A DNA stretch of 8,833 nt, from contig DQTF01000207.1 in NCBI GenBank assembly GCA_015662935.1, forward strand, positions 1 to 8,833, given 5' to 3'. The notes beneath the pieces were generated by a model, which was given only the letters and a program-made list of their open reading frames with translations, was not told the origin of the DNA and did no database searches. This stretch comes from Crocinitomicaceae bacterium (GTDB lineage: Bacteria > Bacteroidota > Bacteroidia > Flavobacteriales_D > Crocinitomicaceae). Shown here piece after piece: positions 1-6,610 of this stretch; the stretch's first letter is position 1, and each line of letters opens with the position of its first letter. The position numbers were made by a program, and so were the translations under genes.

Positions 1-800
1 GAGGAAGTTTATCAAGCTTTGCAGTAAATCAAATAGCATCTTTAACTGATGTAAGACCAGGAACTACCGGGACATTGAGTTGCAAGATTTGGTCACGAAA
101 CGTATTTACAATTGTTGCAAATGGAAATGTAACATTAGGCAAAATCAATATGGGAAGCACAACTGCAACATCTACTTCAAATTACAATGCATCTGTTACT
201 GCTGATGCAGCTTTTTCTGAAGCAATGGCAGACGCCCCAGATTCTTTAGTTTTTTGGGCTAAATTTACTCCAGTAAGTGGAGGAGATATTGCACGTGTAA
301 AAGCAACATTACACGATAGTTATGATTACAGAGATCCAGAGGATGCTGCTTCAATGACGCATGTAGTTGCAACTGCAGTCTTGAATTACCCAACTACAAA
401 TGGTTCTTGGAAGCGTTTTTCTATTCCTTTTAATTACTCAGGACCTGCTACCGGTAATACACATATATTGCTAACATTCACAACCAATGAGGTTGCTGGT
501 GGTGGTTCAGGAAATGATGAAGTGTTAATTGATGATGTTGAGTTAATTTATAATCCTTCAGGAATTAACGGTATAACGAACAAAAACACTTTTGTTTCAA
601 TGGATAATTCTTCAAATAGAATCCATATTAGTTCTTCAGAAACGATCAACGGTAACTATGAAATCTATGATATGAAAGGAAATGTTGTTCAAAATGGTGC
701 AATTGCGAATGAATTAAACTTTGAGCACAAGACAGGAATGTACATTGTTGTTCTAAACGTAGAAGGACAAGAATATAACTTCAAAATCATGAAGAACTAG
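1..800 (+). CDS. T9SS-secreted PCMD-like surface protein, 3' part of gene
   Basis: The reading frame is open from base 3 to the TAG at 798-800 (265 codons visible), with no signal peptide or convincing start, so the gene begins upstream of the window; a TTG at 75 is only an internal leucine codon. The visible part is a beta-rich domain ending in a short acidic strand, IDDVELIY (bases 528-551), as seen at the end of PCMD-type (putative carbohydrate metabolism) jelly-roll domains of Bacteroidota. I assign that family by pattern recognition only. From about base 570 comes a typical T9SS type A sorting domain: a strand-rich stretch with IYDMKGNVV, then TGMYIVVLNV and a final basic KIMKN. The product should be exported by Sec, then moved to the surface or medium by T9SS. 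Its ligand is unknown. It directly precedes a TonB receptor gene, separated by a terminator-like hairpin, which suggests but does not prove a binder-transporter pair. Confidence 0.8.
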   Translation, partial: GSLSSFAVNQIASLTDVRPGTTGTLSCKIWSRNVFTIVANGNVTLGKINMGSTTATSTSNYNASVTADAAFSEAMADAPDSLVFWAKFTPVSGGDIARVKATLHDSYDYRDPEDAASMTHVVATAVLNYPTTNGSWKRFSIPFNYSGPATGNTHILLTFTTNEVAGGGSGNDEVLIDDVELIYNPSGINGITNKNTFVSMDNSSNRIHISSSETINGNYEIYDMKGNVVQNGAIANELNFEHKTGMYIVVLNVEGQEYNFKIMKN

Positions 801-818
801 TAACTCAAATTAAAAACT

Positions 819-826
819 TATTTTTG
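819..826 (+). promoter_or_regulatory. Possible TAnnTTTG promoter box overlapping the terminator
   Basis: TATTTTTG fits the Bacteroidota -7 consensus TAnnTTTG. No clear TTG -33 element lies about 20 nt upstream, so this may be chance in T-rich DNA. If used, transcription would begin near 833, inside the 5' arm of the hairpin at 827-856, and the new RNA could not form the full hairpin. Confidence 0.2.
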
Positions 827-863
827 GGCTGTTTCTTATCAAATTAAGAAGCAGCCTTTTTTT
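827..863 (+). terminator. Intrinsic terminator after the PCMD-like gene
   Basis: A 12-bp stem pairs 827-838 (GGCTGTTTCTTA) with 845-856 (TAAGAAGCAGCC), with one G-T wobble, around a 6-nt loop. It is followed at once by seven T residues (857-863). This is a textbook Rho-independent terminator. It lies 26 nt after the upstream stop codon, and the next gene's ATG begins only 6 nt after the T-run. Confidence 0.85.
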
Positions 864-869
864 ATACTT

Positions 870-3263
870 ATGAGAACATTAACCTTAATATTCGTCTTTT
901 TTAGCTTTATTTCATTTTCTCAGAATGGAAAACTTACAGGTAAGATTGTAGATGAGTCTGGTGATCCAATTCTTGGGGCATCTGTAATCTATCGAAAAGA
1001 TGTAACTATAGGAGCAGTTTCAGATGAAGACGGAAATTTCATCATTGAACTTCCAGTTGGAGAAAGGCGCATATTTTGTCGTTACACGTCAATGATAACG
1101 GATACTTTTACAGTCACTATTCTTGAAAACAGAACTTTATCTCACGACATCGTCTTAAAATCACAGGTTCAAGAAATTGAAGGAGTAGAAGTTAAAGTAG
1201 GGAGGTTCAATAAACCTCTGGAGGATCAAACTGTCTCGATGGAGATTATTGGTCCTGAAATAATCGAGAATAAAAATACAAGAAGCATTGAAACAGCTTT
1301 GGATCAAACTCCAGGATTAAATATTCTAGATGGAGAACCCCAAATTAGAGGAGGATCAGGATTCACCTTTGGTGTAGGTTCAAAAGTAGCTGTTATTGTC
1401 GATGATATGCCCATGTTGTCTGGTGACGCGGGTCGACCAGAGTGGAGTTTTATTCCCGTAGAAAACATCCATCAAATTGAAGTCATCAAAGGTGCAGCAT
1501 CCGTTCTTTCTGGAAGTTCTGCGCTTTCTGGCTCTGTGCATATTCGCACAGCTTACCCAAAAGCGAAACCTAAAACCAAGGTTAATGTTTACGGAGGATT
1601 CTATTCTGACATAGATAGTGCAACCTGGTGGAAAAATGCACCGTTAATTACTGGGGTTAACTTTTTACATTCAAGAATGATTAAGAATTTTGACTTGGTG
1701 GTTGGCGGAAATATCAACTACGATCATGGTTATATTGGAGCACCTGTAACAGGAGAATTTGTTGTAGAAGATACTATTTCCAACTTTACAGAAGAACAAA
1801 TGTCGTCTAAAAGAGCAAGGTTCAATTTTAACACACGCTATCGTTCTCGTAAATATAAAGGATTGAGTTATGGCTTGAACGGAAACATCATGTATTCAGA
1901 ATCTAACTTAACTTTTGCTTGGTTAGATGATACAACAGGATTGTTTAGAGCTTATCCAGGTGCTGTTTTCTTAAGGAAGCAAACGATTTTTAACATTGAT
2001 CCCTATCTTAATTTCTTTACCCAAACAGATGGTAAGCATAGCTTTAGAATGAGGATACTCTACGCAGACAATGATATGACTGCAGGACAATCTAATCGAG
2101 CAACCACTTATTACGGGAATTATAACTTTCAGAAGACCTTTAAAAGTCTGTCAGGTCTAGATTTCGTTGGGGGAGTAACTGGAACATATACCAACTCTTT
2201 TGCACAATTATATGTTGGGTCAGGAAGTCCAAACAATAAAATTTTAAACGTATCTGCTTATACGCAAATGGAGAAAAAAATAAAGAACACCTTAAACTTA
2301 TCCGCCGGTGGAAGGTTAGAGTATTTTGAGTTGAATGATTCTCTTACTGCTTTAAAACCTATTTTTAGAGCGGGTGCAAGTCTGAAAATTTACCAAGAAA
2401 CATATTTAAGAGCTTCTTATGGACAAGGTTATCGTTTTCCGACTATCACAGAGCGTTTTATTAAGACTGGTGTTGGTAATTTTGGTGTCTTCCCGAATCC
2501 TAGTTTACTTCCCGAATCAAGTTGGAATGCAGAGGTTGGAATTAAGCAAGGATTAAAATTTGGTAAATTATATGGATACTTAGACATCGCTGGTTTTTGG
2601 CAAGAATATCAAAATACAATAGAGTATCTATTTGGTTTTTGGGGAAATCCAATCGTTGACCCAACTTCCATTTTCGGGTTTAAGTTCGTGAATACAGGAA
2701 ATACGAGAGTTGTCGGTCTGGATATCTCTTTCTCAGGAAAAGCTAAGATTGGCAAAAAGATAGATTTAACTTTTATGTCCGGTTATAATTACATTGTTCC
2801 AACGACTCTTAATCCTGATTATGTGTACGCTGTTGATGAAATTGGTAGAGAATACAGTTATAATTCTACTTCACTAGACTCTACAAGCAAAATTCTGAAA
2901 TATAGATTCTTACACAACGTAAAAAGTGATATTGAGTTCACATTTTTTAAGAAAATAAGCATTGGTTTCAGTACAAAGTACTTCAGTAAAATACTCAATA
3001 TGGATGGAGTTATAGAAGAATTTGAGAATAGTACCACAGGTCCATTTATTCAAGACATACGTTATATGGACTATTATCAGTCTCATCGTTTTGGTAACTG
3101 GATATTCGATGCAAGAATATCATGGAACATTTCTAAAATTCACAAAATAGCCTTGATTAGTGCAAACATCACGAACAGAATTTATTCATTGCGTCCGCTT
3201 AAAATTGAGCAACCAAGAACAATTATGTTGCAATACACATTCAACTTAGATAAGAATAAGTAA
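870..3263 (+). CDS. TonB-dependent outer-membrane receptor with CarboxypepD_reg-like domain
   Basis: This 797-aa protein is an outer-membrane active transporter energised by TonB-ExbBD. Residues 1-17 are a signal peptide (MRTLTLIFVFFSFISFS). Residues about 20-98 form a CarboxypepD_reg-like beta sandwich, recognisable from GKIVDESGDPILGASV and SDEDGNFIIELPVGE. A TonB-box-like stretch EIEGVEVKV (102-110) leads into the plug, about 118-228, with ALDQTPGLNI, IRGGSGFTFG, VIVDDMPMLSGDAG and IEVIKGAASVLSGSSALSGSVHIR. The rest is a 22-strand-type barrel ending in IMLQYTFNLDKNK. The plug resembles a widespread Bacteroidota TBDR group whose substrate I cannot name, and nothing in the sequence fixes it. 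The ATG at 870 is chosen because the signal peptide starts there; there is no Shine-Dalgarno and no room for a 5' leader beyond the terminator hairpin. It lies upstream of the B12 riboswitch and so is probably not controlled by it. Confidence 0.93.
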   Translation: MRTLTLIFVFFSFISFSQNGKLTGKIVDESGDPILGASVIYRKDVTIGAVSDEDGNFIIELPVGERRIFCRYTSMITDTFTVTILENRTLSHDIVLKSQVQEIEGVEVKVGRFNKPLEDQTVSMEIIGPEIIENKNTRSIETALDQTPGLNILDGEPQIRGGSGFTFGVGSKVAVIVDDMPMLSGDAGRPEWSFIPVENIHQIEVIKGAASVLSGSSALSGSVHIRTAYPKAKPKTKVNVYGGFYSDIDSATWWKNAPLITGVNFLHSRMIKNFDLVVGGNINYDHGYIGAPVTGEFVVEDTISNFTEEQMSSKRARFNFNTRYRSRKYKGLSYGLNGNIMYSESNLTFAWLDDTTGLFRAYPGAVFLRKQTIFNIDPYLNFFTQTDGKHSFRMRILYADNDMTAGQSNRATTYYGNYNFQKTFKSLSGLDFVGGVTGTYTNSFAQLYVGSGSPNNKILNVSAYTQMEKKIKNTLNLSAGGRLEYFELNDSLTALKPIFRAGASLKIYQETYLRASYGQGYRFPTITERFIKTGVGNFGVFPNPSLLPESSWNAEVGIKQGLKFGKLYGYLDIAGFWQEYQNTIEYLFGFWGNPIVDPTSIFGFKFVNTGNTRVVGLDISFSGKAKIGKKIDLTFMSGYNYIVPTTLNPDYVYAVDEIGREYSYNSTSLDSTSKILKYRFLHNVKSDIEFTFFKKISIGFSTKYFSKILNMDGVIEEFENSTTGPFIQDIRYMDYYQSHRFGNWIFDARISWNISKIHKIALISANITNRIYSLRPLKIEQPRTIMLQYTFNLDKNK

Positions 3264-3290
3264 GGTCATGGAGGAGATGATTGAGAGGTA

Positions 3291-3314
3291 GAACTTTCTA
3301 TTGCAGGAAAGTTT
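3291..3314 (+). repeat. Inverted repeat after the TonB receptor gene
   Basis: Bases 3291-3299 can pair with 3306-3314 (core AACTTTC/GAAAGTT, wobbles at both ends) around a 6-nt loop. No T-run follows, so it is not a standard intrinsic terminator. It may protect the 3' end of the upstream mRNA or be a regulator site near the downstream promoter; I cannot tell which. No other structure was seen between the stop codon at 3263 and the promoter box at 3359. Confidence 0.4.
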
Positions 3315-3358
3315 ACGACTAAAAGGTGAAAAAATGCATTTTATTCCAATATTCTCCG

Positions 3359-3366
3359 TACTTTTG
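3359..3366 (+). promoter_or_regulatory. TAnnTTTG promoter box for the B12 leader
   Basis: TACTTTTG matches the Bacteroidota -7 element TAnnTTTG. It ends 6 nt before the first base of riboswitch helix P1 at 3373, so the start site would fall at or just before the aptamer. The -33 element is not obvious: the region around 3335-3345 has TGCATTTTA but no clean TTG. The position relative to the riboswitch is the main support. Confidence 0.55.
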
Positions 3367-3372
3367 CCCCAG

Positions 3373-3525
3373 ATTTAGGTTCACAAGGTGAAGAAAAAAG
3401 GAATCTGGTGAGAATCCAGAACTGTATCTGCAGCTGTAAACACTATAAGTTAATTTCATTAAGCCACTGCCATTTTGGTGGGAAGGCGAAGTTAATAAGG
3501 TGTGAGTCAGAATACTTGCCTAAAT
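3373..3525 (+). promoter_or_regulatory. Cobalamin (B12) riboswitch aptamer
   Basis: This RNA element binds adenosylcobalamin or a related corrinoid and normally lowers expression of downstream uptake genes when B12 is plentiful. P1 is a perfect 7-bp helix, ATTTAGG (3373-3379) with CCTAAAT (3519-3525). P2 pairs TCACA (3381-3385) with TGTGA (3501-3505). P3 pairs TCTGG (3404-3408) with CCAGA (3416-3420), within the conserved GGAATCTGGTGAGAATCC pattern. GCAGCTGTAA (3430-3439) corresponds to the conserved GCAACTGT block. GCCACTG (3463-3469) and GGTGGGAAGGC (3477-3487) form the central core. The B12 box GAGTCAGAATACTTGCC spans 3504-3520. Every hallmark block of the class is present in order at normal spacing, so the identification is firm although no covariance search was run. 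It heads an operon encoding BtuB- and BtuG-like proteins, as expected. Confidence 0.96.
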
Positions 3526-3639
3526 ATATTTTTAATGAAGACTTCAGAATAAAGTCGGACTTTGTACGCGATCTTTTTTTCGTGTGCCAATTCTCTTAAC
3601 TGATTTTTTCAACGTTTAACTTTTTTAAAATTTTTCACG
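3526..3639 (+). promoter_or_regulatory. Leader between aptamer and first gene; probable expression platform
   Basis: This 114-nt stretch must convert ligand binding into control, but no standard platform is plain. Three weak structures are visible: GACTT (3540-3544) with AAGTC (3552-3556); an 8-bp stem with two wobbles, 3564-3571 with 3580-3587, whose loop contains most of a T7 run; and a competing weak stem, 3551-3557 with 3569-3576 (one bulge), running into the same T7 run (3574-3580) like a poor terminator. The first and third share bases 3552-3556 and so exclude each other. The last 40 nt are A/T-rich with no Shine-Dalgarno, usual for Bacteroidota. An open frame crossing this leader (3408-3599) overlaps the aptamer and is not a gene. 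Confidence 0.35.
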
Positions 3640-4608
3640 ATGAAGAAAATTTACATTTTAACAACTGCTCTTTTTTTAGGAGCAAACATCAATGCACAGC
3701 CATTAATCGATTTTGAATCGTACAACTTGCCAGCTGCGATTGATACATTCTACAACGGTGCTGATGGTTCAGGTGATTTTACAATTGCTTATGCTACCTT
3801 TTCAAATGTTTATGATGCTCAATGGGGCTCATGGACAGGATTCTCAGTTTCTAACATGACAGATACACTTACTCCCGGCTGGGGTAACCAGTACAGTTGT
3901 ATTGTTGGAGAAGGAGCAGCCAATTCTTCTAATTATGGTGTGTTTAATTCTGAAGGAGAAATAACTGTGAACGCAAACATTAGACTTCAGTCTTTTAGTA
4001 TAGCAAATACTACTTATGCAACAATTTCAATGCAAGAAGGAGATTCCTTTGCGAAAAAATTTGGAGATTCACTTGGTGCTGACGGATTGGTTGATGGCAC
4101 TAATGGAGAAGACTTCTTAAAAGTGTGGATCATTGCGGAAGATTTAGCGAATACAAACAAAGATTCAATAGAATATTTCTTAGCGGATTACCGATTTGCA
4201 GACTCAACTCAAGATTACATCTTAAAAACATGGGATAATGTTGACTTGACAAGCTTTCCTTTTGATGTTCAAAAAATTACTTTTAGAATGGAGTCATCAG
4301 ACAATTCTTTTGGGTATATGAATACCCCAGCATATTTTGCAATAGATAATATACAAGGTGCTTCGGTTAGTGGGATTGATGAAAGTGAAAAGATTTCTTT
4401 TAGTACTTATCCAAATCCAGTTAAAAAGACCTTGACCGTTACTGGTGATAATGGTACAATTTCATTGTTTGATGTCAATGGAAAACTGATCATGGAGTCA
4501 GTTCATTCTGGTGAAAGTAAAATTGATATGACAAATTTAGATAAGGGAATTTATTTATTGAAATTAGAGAATGCGACAGGGGTTGCAACTCAAAGAATCA
4601 TTAAATAA
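3640..4608 (+). CDS. DUF4465 domain protein with T9SS sorting domain, candidate surface corrinoid binder
   Basis: This 322-aa protein has a signal peptide (residues 1-19, MKKIYILTTALFLGANINA, cut before QPLIDFE). A DUF4465-type domain follows (about 20-240), recognised from FESYNLP, the aromatic block WGSWTGFSVSNMTD (62-75), GNQYSCIVGEG, EDFLKVWI (158-164 region), W.NVDLTSF (198-206) and the closing TPAYFAIDNI (229-238). Residues about 250-322 form a T9SS type A domain: YPNPVKKTLTV, LFDVNGKLI, KGIYLLKLE and a final RIIK. It is the first gene after the B12 riboswitch. DUF4465 proteins often occur next to cobalamin TonB receptors in Bacteroidota, and some surface B12-binding proteins of gut species play an equivalent role. 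A corrinoid-capturing role is inferred from context, not from a visible binding site. Unlike the gut lipoproteins it has no lipobox and should reach the surface through T9SS. Confidence 0.88.
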   Translation: MKKIYILTTALFLGANINAQPLIDFESYNLPAAIDTFYNGADGSGDFTIAYATFSNVYDAQWGSWTGFSVSNMTDTLTPGWGNQYSCIVGEGAANSSNYGVFNSEGEITVNANIRLQSFSIANTTYATISMQEGDSFAKKFGDSLGADGLVDGTNGEDFLKVWIIAEDLANTNKDSIEYFLADYRFADSTQDYILKTWDNVDLTSFPFDVQKITFRMESSDNSFGYMNTPAYFAIDNIQGASVSGIDESEKISFSTYPNPVKKTLTVTGDNGTISLFDVNGKLIMESVHSGESKIDMTNLDKGIYLLKLENATGVATQRIIK

Positions 4609-4621
4609 TTAATTCAAGAAT

Positions 4622-4651
4622 GGGGAGCAGTTTCGATTGCTTCCCTTTTTT
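4622..4651 (+). terminator. Terminator-like hairpin abutting the BtuB-like start codon
   Basis: A stem pairs 4622-4631 with 4636-4645 (core GGGGAGCA/TGCTTCCC, with G-T wobbles) around a TTCG tetraloop at 4632-4635. Six T residues follow (4646-4651), and the ATG of the next gene begins at 4652. The form is that of an intrinsic terminator, yet I see no TAnnTTTG promoter between the upstream stop codon (4608) and this ATG, so the BtuB-like gene probably depends on readthrough. It may act as a partial terminator that sets the ratio of surface protein to transporter. Confidence 0.75.
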
Positions 4652-6610
4652 ATGCTTCGAAATACAATTATATTACTTTTTCTACCTCTCATATCTTGGG
4701 GGCAAAAAGATACCGTGCAACGAATTTCAGAAGTGATTGTATCTGAAGCTATTTATATCCCAAAGTCAACCAAAAGTATTCTTACTCAAAAAGACATCGA
4801 TGAATTGTCAGCAAATGATGTGGGAGAACTCATTCAAAAGATTTCTGGAGCAAATCTCAAGTCTTATGGAAGTCTGGGGGGATTAAAAACAGTATCGATG
4901 AGAGGTCTGGGGACAAATCATTCTTCGATTGTTAAAGACGGATTTTCAATTCTTAATTCTCAAACAGGACAAGTCAATCTTGGTCAAATTGAAGTGGATA
5001 ACGTCGTGGGAATTATTAGTTCTATCGGGAAACGATTTAAAAATTCTCTTCCAATTTCTGCGCAAGTTTCGGGAAGCAACTTCTTAATAAAAACGTTTGA
5101 AAATACATTTACCAGCGATACATTACAAGTTCGAGCAAATGTGAAATACGCGTCGTTTAACCAACAATTGGCTTATTTAGGGGTAAAATATTCTCCCAAT
5201 AGATGGCTGCTGAGTGCTTTTGGCAGAATGAGAAAATCGGATGGTGCCTATCCTTATTTATTAAAAAACGGTTCGACTTTCATCAATAGCAATCGAAGAA
5301 ATAATGCCTATCAAGATTACTCTTTTGGAGCTACTTTAGGTTATCGGTTTAAGAAAGGTTTTTGGAGGTTGATGTATCGGAATTCTTCTATAAATCAAGA
5401 GTTGCCAGGAGCTGTAATTTTTTACAACGCAACGCAAGATGAAACATTGCTAACGAGTAAACAATCGTTATCATCTGATTTTCAGTCGTTTTTGAGGTTC
5501 TTGGAATACAGGTTCTATGCGGATGTAAATTCCGGTCAATTAAATTACAAAGATCCAACCTTTCTGAATTCGACGGGAAAAATTGATGCAAAGTACGATA
5601 ATCGTTCAGTAACTGGAGGAGTTACTTTTTCTGCTAAATTAAATAACAACTTAATTCTCAATGGAGGTGTAGAAGAAGTCATTAGTGATTTGTTTTCGAA
5701 TGATTCAACTTTTGCAAAACCTGTTCGGTTTCATAATTTCGGTTTGCTTGGAGCGTCTTATGTGCTCAAAAAGAAATTAAAAATTGAAGTTCAAGTATCT
5801 TCGCAATATGTGCAAGAGAAAAATAACAATGGACTTTCAGGTAAAGATAGATTCAGAATAAATCCATTCATTTCTTTGGAAACGATTTCGAAGAAAAAAC
5901 AACGTTGGAAACATCAATTGTGGTACCGAAATTCATTTAGAATGCCTTCTTTTAATGAGTTGTATTACAATAATATCGGTAATAATTTATTAGAGCCAGA
6001 AGATGCACATCAATTCAATTATGGGCTTTCCGTTGTTCCTGTTCAGAAGAAAATCGAGATTTATATTCGTTCAAATGTTTATTTCAATCACGTTGCGAAC
6101 AAAATCGTTGCGATTCCTACTAAAAACTTGTTTGTTTGGTCCATGCAGAATGTGGGACTGGTCAATATATATGGCTTTGAAGCAATTCTTCAAGTAAAAT
6201 GGACATTAGCAAAGAATTGGAAACTGACATCGAATGCCAATTATTCTTACCAAAGAACAATAGATGTAACAGATGCCAATACTCCAACTTATCTGCACCA
6301 AATTGCTTACATTCCTCTGCATACAGTGAATTTCGACTTTTCCGTATATTATAAAACAGCTGGTTTAAGAATGTCAAATTATTTTGTTTCAAAAAGATAC
6401 TCCTTAAATGAAAATATTGTGCAGAACGAAATAGAAGGTTTTCTTATTTCCGATTTGAGTATTTTTCATACATTTAAAATTGCTAAAAAAAATCAGTTGA
6501 AAATTCAGTTTTCAGTGAAGAATATTTTTAATCAACAGTATGCCTATATCCGCAACTTTGTGATGCCAGGCAGAAATTATTTATTATCTTTAAGTTATGC
6601 GTTTAATTAG
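4652..6610 (+). CDS. btuB: BtuB-like TonB-dependent cobalamin receptor
   Basis: This 652-aa outer-membrane transporter probably imports cobalamin or other corrinoids into the periplasm with TonB energy. The start is ATG 4652, giving signal peptide MLRNTIILLFLPLISWG; an in-frame TTG at 4637 lies inside the hairpin and would add only MLPFF. A TonB-box-like ISEVIVS (25-31) lies close to the mature N-terminus, and there is no CarboxypepD_reg domain, unlike the receptor at 870-3263. The plug includes ELIQKISGANLKSYGSLGG, VSMRGLGTNHSSIVKDGF and VDNVVGIISSIG. The barrel ends in MPGRNYLLSLSYAFN with a terminal aromatic-x-Asn. The size is close to E. coli BtuB (about 600 aa) and smaller than SusC-type receptors. 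The substrate rests on the upstream B12 riboswitch and the BtuG-like neighbour whose ATG overlaps this gene by 14 bp; plug residues alone do not prove it. Confidence 0.88.
   Translation: MLRNTIILLFLPLISWGQKDTVQRISEVIVSEAIYIPKSTKSILTQKDIDELSANDVGELIQKISGANLKSYGSLGGLKTVSMRGLGTNHSSIVKDGFSILNSQTGQVNLGQIEVDNVVGIISSIGKRFKNSLPISAQVSGSNFLIKTFENTFTSDTLQVRANVKYASFNQQLAYLGVKYSPNRWLLSAFGRMRKSDGAYPYLLKNGSTFINSNRRNNAYQDYSFGATLGYRFKKGFWRLMYRNSSINQELPGAVIFYNATQDETLLTSKQSLSSDFQSFLRFLEYRFYADVNSGQLNYKDPTFLNSTGKIDAKYDNRSVTGGVTFSAKLNNNLILNGGVEEVISDLFSNDSTFAKPVRFHNFGLLGASYVLKKKLKIEVQVSSQYVQEKNNNGLSGKDRFRINPFISLETISKKKQRWKHQLWYRNSFRMPSFNELYYNNIGNNLLEPEDAHQFNYGLSVVPVQKKIEIYIRSNVYFNHVANKIVAIPTKNLFVWSMQNVGLVNIYGFEAILQVKWTLAKNWKLTSNANYSYQRTIDVTDANTPTYLHQIAYIPLHTVNFDFSVYYKTAGLRMSNYFVSKRYSLNENIVQNEIEGFLISDLSIFHTFKIAKKNQLKIQFSVKNIFNQQYAYIRNFVMPGRNYLLSLSYAFN

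Noticed and set aside
75..77. TTG as start of the first gene
   Set aside because: The frame is open upstream to the window edge and no signal peptide follows, though the protein has a T9SS domain that requires one.
3291..3314. Terminator for the first TonB receptor
   Set aside because: The stem is real but no T-run follows, so it is listed only as an inverted repeat.
3408..3599. 63-codon open frame starting with GTG
   Set aside because: It lies across the conserved B12 aptamer and its platform, has no signal or family pattern, and is explained by the RNA structure.
4637..4651. TTG as start of the BtuB-like gene
   Set aside because: It falls inside the hairpin's 3' arm and T-run; ATG 4652 gives a standard signal peptide.
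5388..5591. Minus-strand open frame of 67 codons, and a similar one at 6162-6392
   Set aside because: Both are opposite the BtuB-like barrel, with low-complexity predicted peptides and no recognisable family; they are shadows of the real gene.
6003..6197. Plus-strand frame in +1 register within the BtuB-like gene
   Set aside because: It overlaps the conserved barrel fully and encodes a basic, phenylalanine-rich peptide with no domain pattern.
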